A stretch of 64,000 bases of DNA from Saprospiraceae bacterium UBA7687. GTDB taxonomy: Bacteria > Bacteroidota > Bacteroidia > Chitinophagales > Saprospiraceae. Location: the NCBI GenBank assembly GCA_002482845.1, contig DLGT01000005.1:12418-76417 (forward strand), given 5' to 3'. Positions 26,233-35,594 of the stretch are shown here, one piece after another. The first letter of the stretch is position 1; each line of letters opens with the position of its first letter. A model generated the notes under the pieces. The model was given only the letters and a program-made list of their open reading frames with translations, was not told where the DNA came from and searched no databases. Position numbers and translations under genes: made by a program.

Positions 26233-26829
26233 ATGTATAGTGTTACTGATGTAGTAAAAAATATTATAATTCTTAATGTATTGGTCTTTATTACAGTACA
26301 TTACTTTATGCCTTACCCAGAATGGAGAATTTACTTTGAGTTGTGGCACCCAAAATATGAAGAAGGTATTCATGGTGTTTTTTTTCATCCAGTACAATTT
26401 GTTACTTCAATGTTTAATCACGCAGACATAAGGCATCTTCTTTTCAATATGTTTGGATTATATTTTTTGGGTCCATATGTTGAAAGAGTTTTAGGTCCAC
26501 AAAGATTTCTATTATTATATTTTTCATCTGGAATTGTTGGCTCCGTAGCACAAATGTTAATAGATGAAGGGGGATCCGTTGGCGCATCAGGCGCAATTTA
26601 TGGAGTATTAATTGCGTTTGCAACAATGTTTCCATCACTAAGATTAAATCTTTTCCTTATACCTGGCTATTTTCCTGCGAAATACATTGCAATTGGACTT
26701 ATCTTAATTGGTTTATTTAGTGGTTTCACGGGCTTCAATAATAATATAGGACATTTTGCACATATAGGTGGAGCTGTTTGCGGTTTTCTTTTAATTCAAT
26801 TTTGGGGCTTGGCTAAATTGAGAGATTGA
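26233..26829 (+). CDS. rhomboid family intramembrane serine protease (first of a tandem pair)
   Basis: A polytopic inner-membrane protease cleaving substrates within the bilayer. The 198-residue protein is almost all hydrophobic, with six predicted segments. The catalytic serine is Ser119 in GASGAIYG, and the partner histidine is His177 in AHIGG, with His174 just before it. The conserved Asn-containing HLLFNMFGLYFLG lies in the second segment, as in GlpG-type rhomboids. It sits 12 bases after mutL and 39 bases before a second rhomboid. The substrate is unknown. Confidence 0.9.
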   Translation: MYSVTDVVKNIIILNVLVFITVHYFMPYPEWRIYFELWHPKYEEGIHGVFFHPVQFVTSMFNHADIRHLLFNMFGLYFLGPYVERVLGPQRFLLLYFSSGIVGSVAQMLIDEGGSVGASGAIYGVLIAFATMFPSLRLNLFLIPGYFPAKYIAIGLILIGLFSGFTGFNNNIGHFAHIGGAVCGFLLIQFWGLAKLRD

Positions 26830-26868
26830 TATAATTTACAGCTTGATTCTTAATAAAGATAAAACAAT

Positions 26869-27750
26869 ATGTTACGATCCATAGCAGACGATATACGAGC
26901 ATCTTTTGATTACGGCAATATGGTCGTAAAACTGATCATCATTAATGTAGGAGTTTATGTGATTACAGCTATATTAGGTGCGTTTTTCCCTTCATTTTAT
27001 ACTACAAGCATCCTTCCATATCTAGCATTGCCTGGCGATCCTATGGTTTTGTTGTACAGACCTTGGACCCTGATCACCCATATGTTTCTGCATGAAGGCC
27101 TTTGGCATGTTTTGTGGAATATGCTGACTTTTTATTGGTTTGGATACATTGTTGGTGATTTGATAGGAGATCGCAAGATTTTACCTATCTACATTATAGG
27201 AGGCTTATTCGGCGCATTGGCTTTTCTGATATCATTTCAGCTTGTAGCAGGTATTGGAGGTATGGCTTTGGGTGCTTCGGCTGCGATTATGGCCATTGTA
27301 TTTGCAGCAGTTGCTACAGCACCAGATTATAGTATGAACTTGATTTTATTCGGCCCTGTGAGAATCAAGTATATAGGACTTGTGATTTTATTTCTTGATA
27401 TTATTGGGACTAGATCCATGGTCAATTCTGGAGGACATATTGCCCATTTAGGTGGCGCCTTATTTGGCTTTCTATTTGTATATTTGCTTCGTCAAGGCAC
27501 AGATGTGGCAGATGCTTTTAATAGATTTATTGACTTTTTTAAATTCAATACGACCAAAAAGCCTAAAAAAAGGACAACACTTAAAGTTGCGCACAAAGCA
27601 TCTGATAGTCAAAGAGACACCATACAGAAAAAAAATTCTTATAATGTGCCGACTAGAGTAGATGAAATTTTAGACAAAATAAAACAGACCGGTTATGACA
27701 GTCTTACCGATGAAGAAAAAGACGTATTGTACCAAGCAAGTAAAAATTAA
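26869..27750 (+). CDS. rhomboid family intramembrane serine protease (second copy, with cytosolic tail)
   Basis: A 293-residue rhomboid. The catalytic serine is Ser137 in GASAAIMA, and the histidine is His193 in AHLGG. The second-segment motif is HVLWNMLTFYWFG. Unlike its neighbour it has a soluble C-terminal extension of about 80 residues: a Lys-rich stretch, then VDEILDKIKQTGYDSLTDEEKDVL. I recognise this as the short helical tail common on Bacteroidota rhomboids, of unknown role. The two copies share little sequence outside the catalytic motifs, so the pair is an old one rather than a recent duplication. Confidence 0.9.
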   Translation: MLRSIADDIRASFDYGNMVVKLIIINVGVYVITAILGAFFPSFYTTSILPYLALPGDPMVLLYRPWTLITHMFLHEGLWHVLWNMLTFYWFGYIVGDLIGDRKILPIYIIGGLFGALAFLISFQLVAGIGGMALGASAAIMAIVFAAVATAPDYSMNLILFGPVRIKYIGLVILFLDIIGTRSMVNSGGHIAHLGGALFGFLFVYLLRQGTDVADAFNRFIDFFKFNTTKKPKKRTTLKVAHKASDSQRDTIQKKNSYNVPTRVDEILDKIKQTGYDSLTDEEKDVLYQASKN

Positions 27751-27770
27751 AAACCTAGATAAATAATCAT

Positions 27771-28841
27771 TTGAAGATTCTGGACAAAGGAATATTATTA
27801 TTAAATATCTGTGTAGTAATCGCTACCCTGCTTGCTTATTTAGCACCTGTGATAGATCCAGAATTGACTTGGACGATTTCATTTTTTGGACTTTTCTACC
27901 CAGTACTTCTTATCCTTAATCTTGGTTTTGTAGTCTTTTGGATATTTAAAAAAACATCATATTTGTGGCCGTCCCTCATATGTATTGCACTGGGATACAG
28001 TCAGTTAAAAGGCTTTATTGCTTTCAATAGTGAAATCATCGAGCAAGGTGGTGAGACCATTACCTTTATGACTTATAATATCAGTAATGCATCTTTTGGA
28101 TATGATAAAAAGAAAAAAAATCGTGATGAGAAGAAAGAGGCTTTTATTGAATTCTTAAAACAATACAAAGAAACTGACATTTTCTGTATACAAGAAGTGG
28201 GTGATTATGCCTATGATATTCTAAAGAAGACATTCCCGTCACATCATATGTACTATAAAGAAAAAGGTGCAGTGATACTTTCTAAATACCCCTTTATCAA
28301 AAAAGGCGAGATTGATTTTGGCACCATTACAAACTCTTGTCTTTGGGCAGATATTAACCTTAAGTTTGACACCATAAGGGTTTATTCATACCATCTACAG
28401 TCTAATCGAATAAGCGCAGATGCCGAAAAACTCGCTAACCAAACTGAAATTGACCAGAAAAAAGCTTGGTATGATATCAAAGGAATGCTCCGAAAATTTA
28501 GAAATCATCACCTATCTAGAAGCCGTCAAGCGGAAAAAATAGAGGGCCATGCAAAAAAATCACCTTACAAGAATATATTGGCAGGCGATCTGAATGATCC
28601 ACCTCAGTCTTACACCTACCACGTTCTTTCAGAACTAGGTCAAGATGCATTTAGAGAACGCGGATATGGCATTGGCACCACCTATGCAGGCAAAATTCCT
28701 TTACTACGTATAGATTATATTTTTGTAGATAAGGCATTAAAGGTAAATACATTTGACATTATAAAAGATAGTTTTTCGGACCATTATGCCGTATCATCCA
28801 CCATTGAATTTCCTGAAGGAAATACAGAAGAAGAACAATAA
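27771..28841 (+). CDS. membrane-anchored endonuclease/exonuclease/phosphatase family protein
   Basis: The first 75 residues hold two or three hydrophobic segments. The rest is an EEP (DNase I-like) domain with the expected marks: FMTYNISNASFG, FCIQEVGD (metal-binding Glu), RVYSYHLQSN, ILAGDLND (Asp/Asn pair), RIDYIFVD and SDHYAV (catalytic Asp-His). Members are phosphodiesterases acting on nucleic acids, phosphoinositides or sphingolipids; this membrane-tethered type is uncharacterised. The start is TTG at 27771, 20 bases after the rhomboid stop, with no in-frame ATG before the first hydrophobic segment. It is probably the last gene of the mutL run. Confidence 0.85.
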   Translation: MKILDKGILLLNICVVIATLLAYLAPVIDPELTWTISFFGLFYPVLLILNLGFVVFWIFKKTSYLWPSLICIALGYSQLKGFIAFNSEIIEQGGETITFMTYNISNASFGYDKKKKNRDEKKEAFIEFLKQYKETDIFCIQEVGDYAYDILKKTFPSHHMYYKEKGAVILSKYPFIKKGEIDFGTITNSCLWADINLKFDTIRVYSYHLQSNRISADAEKLANQTEIDQKKAWYDIKGMLRKFRNHHLSRSRQAEKIEGHAKKSPYKNILAGDLNDPPQSYTYHVLSELGQDAFRERGYGIGTTYAGKIPLLRIDYIFVDKALKVNTFDIIKDSFSDHYAVSSTIEFPEGNTEEEQ

Positions 28842-28867
28842 TATGCTTTATTAAAATATTCGGCTTA

Positions 28868-29746
28868 CTAAAACTTAAACCCAAAAGAAGCTTGAATGCC
28901 TACATTTCGGTCAAAATCATCACTAAAATTAAACAAATTATTAACCTCGTCATACGTCTTGCGTTTATGATCTACTTTGTTATTTGTAATATCCAACAAT
29001 CCAAAGTCATATCTAATTCCAAAGTAAAAGCCTTTGTTGATAAAGTACGATAATCCTCCCGTCAAACCAAAATCATACCTATTGTACAAATTACCAACTT
29101 TTTCACTTGATTGATAGTGATAATAAGCACCAGCGCTACGTGCCAATGTGACTACAGCTCCGTCTACATAGATAGCAGGACCAGTCGTTCTTGACTGTAT
29201 GCTTTCACCTGCTGCATCAGAATTATAACTGTGTATCAATGATTGGCTAAACTTAATACCAGTAGGATTCTCATAACTCTCAAAAACGATCGTACCATTT
29301 CCTTTAGGCCCGATTAAGAAAGCACCATATAATCCCACATTTAGTTCAATCTTTTTTGAAACTTCAAATTGTACCGTTATAGGTAAAGCTATGTAAGCGT
29401 TTGATACTTTCATTTGTATCTTTGAGTTACCTTTTTCATAGACATGACCTGAAGTACCTATGGGAATCTTATAAAAAGACTCCCCATTGTAATCATACTT
29501 AGTACCGATTTGGGTATACAATATCTCTCCTTTTAAGGAGATCCTATCCGCAAATTTATAGGCATAATTCACGCCAAAATGGAAGCCATTGGACAAACTA
29601 TTGGTTTCGTTTACACCTTGTTCTAACGGACCTGAAAACTTAGTATAATTCAAACCAGCTCGGATACCAAAACTCTGAGCCGAAAGTACAGAAACACCAA
29701 ATATTAAAACACCCAAAAGGATATATTGCTTGATCATTTTAATCAC
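28868..29746 (-). CDS. outer-membrane beta-barrel protein (porin-like, OMP_b-brl type)
   Basis: A 292-residue protein with a signal peptide (MIKMIKQYILLGVLIFGVSVLSAQ). The mature part opens with SFGIRAGLNYTKFSG and has the alternating polar/aromatic pattern of an outer-membrane barrel, with recurring GxxYxF and YxFxDR(I/F)SLKGEILYTQIGTKYDY strands, ending in GIQASFGFKF with the usual C-terminal Phe. The family is widespread in Bacteroidota with unknown roles. It is transcribed on its own against the flanking genes, with its own promoter. Confidence 0.85.
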   Translation of the reverse strand: MIKMIKQYILLGVLIFGVSVLSAQSFGIRAGLNYTKFSGPLEQGVNETNSLSNGFHFGVNYAYKFADRISLKGEILYTQIGTKYDYNGESFYKIPIGTSGHVYEKGNSKIQMKVSNAYIALPITVQFEVSKKIELNVGLYGAFLIGPKGNGTIVFESYENPTGIKFSQSLIHSYNSDAAGESIQSRTTGPAIYVDGAVVTLARSAGAYYHYQSSEKVGNLYNRYDFGLTGGLSYFINKGFYFGIRYDFGLLDITNNKVDHKRKTYDEVNNLFNFSDDFDRNVGIQASFGFKF

Positions 29747-29763
29747 TTTTTATTTTAAAGGGT

Positions 29764-29771
29764 CAAAGATA
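29764..29771 (-). promoter_or_regulatory. -7 box of the outer-membrane protein gene
   Basis: TATCTTTG on the minus strand, 17 bases upstream of the ATG at 29746. It fits TAnnTTTG; no clear -33. Confidence 0.5.
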
Positions 29772-29911
29772 CACAAATTGATATATCATAAACGACCTTC
29801 AAGCGTATTTTGCATGGTTAGAAATGTAAAATATTTAGTTAAATATTTCCTAATGTCTTTTACTTTGTCTGAAAATAGTAGTTTTGCTGCATCAAAACCA
29901 AATGGTCTTAC

Positions 29912-30604
29912 ATGAGTAATAAAAATAAATTAGGAAAATTTGCAGATATTTTGTCTTATGATAATGTCTATGAAAACTATAATCCTAAGGCCCCAAGCCT
30001 CATAAAAGGTAAAGATCATCCGGTCGAGATGAAAGGTATTTGGGCAAAAGAGCATTTTGGAAATGACCACCCTTTGGTCCTTGAGTTAGCATGTGGTCGA
30101 GGCGAATATAGTATTGCCTTGGCAGAAGCCTACCCTGATAAAAATTTTATCGGTGTAGATGTAAAAGGAGCAAGAATATGGCTTGGCGCCACCATAGCTA
30201 TAAATAATAAAATGAAAAATGTTGCCTTCTTACGTACACGTATAGAACAAATAGCTTTGTTTTTTCTTCCAGAACAAGTAGACGAAATATGGATAACATT
30301 TCCTGACCCTTTCTTGCGCGAAAGCAAGGAGAACAAAAGATTGACTTCACCACCGTTTCTAAATAGATATAAAACAATCATTAAACCAGGAGCAATCTTT
30401 CATTTAAAAACCGATGATGATACGCTTTATCAGTTTACTTTAGAACGACTTGCTGAGTATGAAGGTGCTAATATTTTGTACCAAAATGATGATATTTATG
30501 CTTCCCCACTTGCCTTTGATGAACTATCATACAAAACGTACTATGAAAAATCACATCTCATAAATGGTAGAACAATCAAATACATCAAATTTACCATCAA
30601 TTAA
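29912..30604 (+). CDS. trmB: tRNA (guanine-N7)-methyltransferase
   Basis: SAM-dependent enzyme making 7-methylguanosine at position 46 of tRNA. The 230-residue Rossmann-fold protein shows the SAM motif LELACGRGEYSIALA (about residue 57), an acidic strand end FIGVDVKGARIW, and the family signature ITFPDPF, where E. coli has a closely similar PDPW. A late KTDDDTLYQFT matches the TrmB KTD motif. Its last 40 bases run up against the promoter box of the downstream polyprenyl synthase, leaving no space for a terminator. Confidence 0.94.
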   Translation: MSNKNKLGKFADILSYDNVYENYNPKAPSLIKGKDHPVEMKGIWAKEHFGNDHPLVLELACGRGEYSIALAEAYPDKNFIGVDVKGARIWLGATIAINNKMKNVAFLRTRIEQIALFFLPEQVDEIWITFPDPFLRESKENKRLTSPPFLNRYKTIIKPGAIFHLKTDDDTLYQFTLERLAEYEGANILYQNDDIYASPLAFDELSYKTYYEKSHLINGRTIKYIKFTIN

Positions 30605-30632
30605 TATCTATTCTAATATTCAAATATTTACG

Positions 30633-30640
30633 TATTTTTG
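30633..30640 (+). promoter_or_regulatory. -7 box just before the polyprenyl synthase start
   Basis: TATTTTTG ends 4 bases before the ATG at 30645. If active, the transcript would start at or within a few bases of the ATG, i.e. a leaderless or nearly leaderless message. No -33 TTG is evident, so this may be chance. Confidence 0.35.
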
Positions 30641-30644
30641 TAAC

Positions 30645-31625
30645 ATGGACGTAATAAAGCCTTTAATTCAAGTTTTTGAAAAGCACTTATCTGAGCACCC
30701 TCTTACCCGAGAGCCCTTTAATCTTTACCATCCTGCCGATTATATTTTATCACTAGGTGGAAAGCGATTAAGACCAGTATTTGTGTTAATCGGTTATGAT
30801 TTTTACAAAAAAGATGTAGAAAGGTCCTTAAATGCTGCTATGGCAGTGGAGATTTTTCATAATTTCACCTTGCTTCATGATGACATAATGGATAAAGCTG
30901 AGATCAGAAGGGGAAAACCAACGGTACATATTAAGTACAATACTAACACAGCCATTCTCACCGGAGATGTGATGATGATTCAAGCGTATCAATATCTACT
31001 AGACTACAAAGATCCAAAAACAACGGTTGATTTACTTAATGTTTTTAATAAAATGGCATTTGAAGTATGTGAAGGTCAACAGATGGACATGGATTTTGAA
31101 ACACAGGACGATGTGACAATTGACCAATACCTTCAGATGATTACGCTAAAAACTTCTGTACTAATGGCAGCATCCGTGCAAATGGGAGCTATCTTGGCAG
31201 GTGCCGATGATAAAGATCAAAAACATCTATATGAATTTGCAAAAAACTTTGGTATAGCTTTTCAATTACAAGACGATGTTTTAGACACCTTTGGGGAGGC
31301 TGCTAGTGTCGGCAAGCGAATAGGAGGTGATATCATTCAAAATAAAAAAACATACTTATACTTGAAAGCCATCGAATTGGCAGATGACACGCAAAGAAGT
31401 GAGTTGAAAAAATGGTATGACATCAATGATACCTTTGATGAAAATGAAAAAATAGATAGTGTAAAAAAAATATTTGAATCTGTAGTCGTAAAAGAATACA
31501 CCGCTCAAGTGATCGAAGCATATCGTGACCTTGCCATCTCTCATCTTAATGCTTGTAAAATAGAAAAGCATAGATGTGCAGAAATAACAGACCTGATCGA
31601 CAGCCTAATAAACAGAAAACATTAA
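30645..31625 (+). CDS. polyprenyl synthetase family protein (trans-isoprenyl diphosphate synthase)
   Basis: Chain-elongating prenyltransferase building isoprenoid diphosphates, the side-chain precursor for menaquinone or other polyprenols. The 326-residue protein has the first aspartate-rich motif LLHDDIMD (Asp79, Asp80, Asp83) with RRGKPTVH following, and the second, FQLQDDVLD (Asp211, Asp212, Asp215). GGKRLRP (38-44) binds isopentenyl diphosphate. I set the start at ATG 30645; the longer in-frame ORF from 30564 lies inside trmB and adds residues with no family match. Product length (geranylgeranyl, octaprenyl and so on) cannot be read from sequence by eye. Confidence 0.92.
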   Translation: MDVIKPLIQVFEKHLSEHPLTREPFNLYHPADYILSLGGKRLRPVFVLIGYDFYKKDVERSLNAAMAVEIFHNFTLLHDDIMDKAEIRRGKPTVHIKYNTNTAILTGDVMMIQAYQYLLDYKDPKTTVDLLNVFNKMAFEVCEGQQMDMDFETQDDVTIDQYLQMITLKTSVLMAASVQMGAILAGADDKDQKHLYEFAKNFGIAFQLQDDVLDTFGEAASVGKRIGGDIIQNKKTYLYLKAIELADDTQRSELKKWYDINDTFDENEKIDSVKKIFESVVVKEYTAQVIEAYRDLAISHLNACKIEKHRCAEITDLIDSLINRKH

Positions 31626-31830
31626 GGCGCATTATTATTTATACCAAATGGATAATAAACGCTATCCTTTTAGCGGGATAGTAAAAATTCCATGATTTTC
31701 AAAATTCGAATGTTTTCAGAGTGAACTCAACATTACATAATTTGTGCTTTATATTTTTGATAATCAATAGTTTTTGTAAAATTCATTTAACCATAACTTT
31801 TAATTTTAAATTATGTATACAAATAATTGT

Positions 31831-31838
31831 TACTTTTG
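31831..31838 (+). promoter_or_regulatory. -7 box before the lipoprotein-protease pair
   Basis: TACTTTTG fits TAnnTTTG, 55 bases upstream of the lipoprotein ATG at 31894. The 268-bp stretch upstream holds nothing else recognisable. Confidence 0.4.
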
Positions 31839-31893
31839 TACTTGTTTATAGTCAGAATCCCCGACTCAACATCATGCCTAAACAGTTTTATAA

Positions 31894-32334
31894 ATGTACA
31901 AATTTACAACATCTTTTCTTCTTTTGATTCTTTGTATGCACATTATATCTTGTGGTACTAAGAAACCTGTTTTTGACCCAAACACAACAAAAACAGACTA
32001 TATTTCATTCGGTACAGGTGGAGGATTTACAGGAAAAGTCAATAGATATTATTTAAGTGATTCTGGAGATATCTTTGTTGCTAGTGACTCTATGTTTACT
32101 AAGATTGCAAATGTTTCTACAGAAATGACCAATCAAATTTTTAAAAATTATACTGTCTTAGGACTGGATAAAATGATATTGAATGATCCCGGCAACAAAT
32201 ATTATTTTATAGAACGCAACATCGGTGGTGAAAAACAAATCTTAACTTGGGGGAAAAACCCTTTGGATAACACAAATATTTCTACATACTTTGACATTTT
32301 AATGAAACCTGTTAAAGATAAGAACGTCAAATAA
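31894..32334 (+). CDS. lipoprotein, function unknown
   Basis: A 146-residue protein with a lipoprotein signal peptide ending in HIISC (Cys20). The mature part is small and mostly beta-like: DYISFGTGGGFTGKVNRYYLSDSGDIFVASDS, then a Tyr/Lys-rich second half with the NKYYFIERNIGGEKQILTWG segment. I associate the FGTGGGFTGxxxxYxL pattern with small Bacteroidota lipoproteins of unknown role. It lies 37 bases before the M4 protease and is likely on the same transcript. A chaperone or inhibitor role for the protease would be guesswork. Confidence 0.75.
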   Translation: MYKFTTSFLLLILCMHIISCGTKKPVFDPNTTKTDYISFGTGGGFTGKVNRYYLSDSGDIFVASDSMFTKIANVSTEMTNQIFKNYTVLGLDKMILNDPGNKYYFIERNIGGEKQILTWGKNPLDNTNISTYFDILMKPVKDKNVK

Positions 32335-32371
32335 GTAATTTAAAATCATATAAAACCAATCATTTTAAAAG

Positions 32372-35300
32372 ATGAAATCACAACAAAAACTCATTCTGAT
32401 AGCCATCTTGCTTCTGAATACACTTTTTATTCAGGCTCAATTTAAAAAAGTAGATTTTGATCCAACAATCAAAATAAGCCAAGAAGAGCGCACTATCAAT
32501 TTAGTGAAACCCACAAATCAAGAAAGTTCCTTGACAAACAATCATATTAATTTATCTTACAAGTCTATGCCTGAAGGAAGCTTAGAAGCTCTCAAAAGCG
32601 GTCTAAAACCAGGTATGCTAAATGATAGAAATGTGCCTGTTTTTATCGAAGGAAGTCTAAAAAATAGTGGTAATAGAAGTCTGTCTTCGGAAGTCTTAGC
32701 TTGGGAATACCTTCAGAAAGCAGCTCCACTTATGAAGATTAAAGATCCGTCAAATGAATTTTCCATACAATCTACTAGTACAGATGATTTAGGATATACA
32801 CATGTAAAACTTCAACAAAAGGTCAAAAACATAGACGTTTATGGTGCAGAAATCATAGTACACGGCTCAGATCAGACTTTTGATTTTCTAAATGGCAGTT
32901 ATTTCCCTACCATAGACATGGAGAACGTAACACCTTCATTAGATTCAGAAGTAGCTTTTGATTACTGTAGAAGTGATATGGGTGAGACCAAAATGCAAAA
33001 ACATACAAATGATCCAATATTTGGAAATCTAAAAACGAGTAATAAACTTGTCATTTATCCATACGAAAACACGTTCTATTTAGCCTACCATATATCTACA
33101 TACAAAAATTTAATAGAAAGATGGGAGTATTTTATAGACGCTAATACAGGCAGCGTAATTAATAAGTTTCAGAGTATTTGTAAATTTCATAACCACAAAC
33201 ACGGTGCAGGTGAATCTTGTAGCCACACTGAATCTTTGGTTATGGATGGCAAAGCAACGGCCAATGCGCTAGACTTATTTAATGTAAGCAGACAAATAAA
33301 TACATATCAAGTAGGTAATAAATATTACATGATAGATGGTTCTAGAGATATCTTTTCTTCTAGCGCTGCTCAATTACCAAATGATCCACAAGGTGTTATT
33401 TGGACAATAGATGCGTTTGACACTGCTCCTCAAAATGATGACTTCAATTATGATCATGTCACATCAAACAACAATACTTGGAGCAACAAAACAAGTGTTT
33501 CTTCTCACTATAATGGTGGTAAGGCTTTTGAATATTTTAGAACTGTACACAATCGAAGATCAATAAATGGTTCCGGTGGTAACATCGTCTCACTGATAAA
33601 TGTCGCTGATGAAGACGGTAATTCTATGGGAAATGCTTTCTGGAATGGTGCAGCAATGTTTTACGGAAACGGAGATGTAGCTTTCCAACCATTGGCACGT
33701 GGCCTGGATGTAGCTGGCCATGAAATGACCCATGGTGTGATCCAAAGTACAGCAAACCTAGAGTATCAAGGAGAATCAGGTGCTTTGAATGAGTCATTTG
33801 CAGATGTTTTTGGCACAATGATAGACCGAGATGATTGGAAAATAGGAGAAGATGTCGTCAAAACATCGTTTTTTCCTTCAGGTGCATTAAGAGATTTAGA
33901 GAATCCACATAACGGCGCTCCTACAAATAATTTTGATAAAGGATGGCAACCCCGTCATTATAATGAAAGATATCAAGGTTCGGAAGATAATGGTGGTGTA
34001 CATATCAATAGTGGAATTCCAAATTTTGCTTTCTTTAAATTTGCCACTGCTGTAGGAAAAGATAAAGCCGAAAAAGTATTTTATAGAGCACTGTCTACAT
34101 ACCTGACCAAATCTTCAAAGTTTATAGATTGTAGGGTAGCAGTTATAAAAGCGACGACGGACCTATTTAGCACCACTGAAATTAATGCTGCCAAAAAAGC
34201 CTTTGATGAAGTCGGTATCTTAGGTAACGAAGGTGGTGACTATGAAGTTGATAATCAAACAAACCCAGGACAAGAATTTGTACTTACCACTGGAGGAAAT
34301 AATACTGGTCTGTTTATTTACAATACGTCTGGTCAGAATTTAGGTCAAATTTCCACACAGTCAGTGCTTTCTAAGCCAAGTATTTCTGATGACGGAAGTG
34401 AGATCGTTTTTGTAGGAAGTGATAATTTATTATATTACATCACAATAGATTGGTCAAAAAATCCTGCCGCCATAGAAGAACAAATTATTGGTTCCAGCCC
34501 TGTATGGAGAAATGCCATAATCTCAAAAGACGGTTCTAAAATAGCAGCACTTACTACAGAAGAAAATAACGAATTAATTGTTTTCAACTTTGGAACTACG
34601 ACCACTAGCAACACTTTTGAATTATACAACCCTACTTATACGCAAGGTGTGTCCACAGGAGATGTAAATTATGCAGACGCTATGGAATTTGATATTACGG
34701 GAGAGTATATCATTTATGATGCAGAAAATGAGTTGAAAAGTAATACATCTGGATCTATTACATATTGGGATATCAGTTTTATAAAAGTGTGGAATAACAC
34801 AGCAAATTCGTTTTCATTAGGTACAGTAGAAAAACTATATGCTTCATTACCTAATGATGTAAGCATAGGAAATCCAACCTTCTCCAAAAATAGTCCATAT
34901 ATCATCGCATTCGACTATATCGACGAAAATGGTGACGTATCCATTTTGGGTGGAAATATAGAAACAGGAGATGTAGGTCTTATTTACGAAAACAATGCAC
35001 TTGGTTACCCTAATTACAGCAGCAAAGATAATCAGCTCGTTTTTGACAATGAAGGAAGTACATCTATAAACACTGGTTTGATAAATCTTAAAACAAATAA
35101 AATCGAATCGACTACTACACCACCGACATTATTTACAACAAGTAAAAGATGGGCAGTTTGGTTTAGTAATGGAGAACGTTCACTATCTTCTTCAGAGGAT
35201 ATTGATCTTACTTCACCAAAAAATATATCTCTCTTGTCTAACCCTGTCATTAATATGCTGAATGTTCAGATTAATAATTTAGACAATACAAACATTGATT

Positions 35301-35467
35301 TTCAAATATTAGATGTAACTGGAAAAATATGGATGAATCAAAAATATCAAACTACAAGTACTTCAGACGTGATGAATCTTCCAGTAGAATCTTTGCCTAG
35401 TGGCAGCTTCTTTTTAAAAGCAAGCATAAATGGAGGTGTACAAAGTTTAAAATTTACAAAAATTTAA
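32372..35467 (+). CDS. secreted M4 (thermolysin-type) metalloprotease with T9SS type A sorting domain
   Basis: A 1031-residue zinc protease. After the signal peptide (to about residue 22, ending in QAQ) comes an FTP/PepSY-type inhibitory propeptide (about 50-260). The M4 catalytic domain spans about 300-620. Zinc ligands are in HEMTH (450-454), with the third ligand Glu474 in GALNESFADV, 19 residues later as in thermolysin; GGVHINSGIPN supplies the catalytic His region. Residues 640-930 look like WD40/TolB-like beta-propeller repeats (SKPSISDDGSEIVFVGSDN and similar). The last 80 residues are a T9SS type A sorting domain (ISLLSNPVINMLNVQI, QILDVTGK, LPSGSFFLKA). It should be exported and then surface-anchored or released. 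Confidence 0.93.
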   Translation: MKSQQKLILIAILLLNTLFIQAQFKKVDFDPTIKISQEERTINLVKPTNQESSLTNNHINLSYKSMPEGSLEALKSGLKPGMLNDRNVPVFIEGSLKNSGNRSLSSEVLAWEYLQKAAPLMKIKDPSNEFSIQSTSTDDLGYTHVKLQQKVKNIDVYGAEIIVHGSDQTFDFLNGSYFPTIDMENVTPSLDSEVAFDYCRSDMGETKMQKHTNDPIFGNLKTSNKLVIYPYENTFYLAYHISTYKNLIERWEYFIDANTGSVINKFQSICKFHNHKHGAGESCSHTESLVMDGKATANALDLFNVSRQINTYQVGNKYYMIDGSRDIFSSSAAQLPNDPQGVIWTIDAFDTAPQNDDFNYDHVTSNNNTWSNKTSVSSHYNGGKAFEYFRTVHNRRSINGSGGNIVSLINVADEDGNSMGNAFWNGAAMFYGNGDVAFQPLARGLDVAGHEMTHGVIQSTANLEYQGESGALNESFADVFGTMIDRDDWKIGEDVVKTSFFPSGALRDLENPHNGAPTNNFDKGWQPRHYNERYQGSEDNGGVHINSGIPNFAFFKFATAVGKDKAEKVFYRALSTYLTKSSKFIDCRVAVIKATTDLFSTTEINAAKKAFDEVGILGNEGGDYEVDNQTNPGQEFVLTTGGNNTGLFIYNTSGQNLGQISTQSVLSKPSISDDGSEIVFVGSDNLLYYITIDWSKNPAAIEEQIIGSSPVWRNAIISKDGSKIAALTTEENNELIVFNFGTTTTSNTFELYNPTYTQGVSTGDVNYADAMEFDITGEYIIYDAENELKSNTSGSITYWDISFIKVWNNTANSFSLGTVEKLYASLPNDVSIGNPTFSKNSPYIIAFDYIDENGDVSILGGNIETGDVGLIYENNALGYPNYSSKDNQLVFDNEGSTSINTGLINLKTNKIESTTTPPTLFTTSKRWAVWFSNGERSLSSSEDIDLTSPKNISLLSNPVINMLNVQINNLDNTNIDFQILDVTGKIWMNQKYQTTSTSDVMNLPVESLPSGSFFLKASINGGVQSLKFTKI

Positions 35468-35475
35468 TATTATAA

Positions 35476-35509
35476 AAAGCCCCACTAAACGAACTTTTGG
35501 TGGGGCTTT
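35476..35509 (+). terminator. intrinsic terminator after the M4 protease
   Basis: AAAGCCCCAC (35476-35485) pairs perfectly with GTGGGGCTTT (35500-35509) over a 14-base loop, starting 9 bases after the stop. Confidence 0.85.
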
Positions 35510-35594
35510 ATTGTAATTTATTATAGTATTATTATAAGAGCACATTAAACAAAATAATATAAGCTTTGTTAGATAAAATTAAATAGTTGTTTAC

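Noticed and set aside
31626..31893. Extra short ORF upstream of the lipoprotein (31721-31927)
   Set aside because: It is a hydrophobic low-complexity frame overlapping the promoter and the lipoprotein start in another frame.
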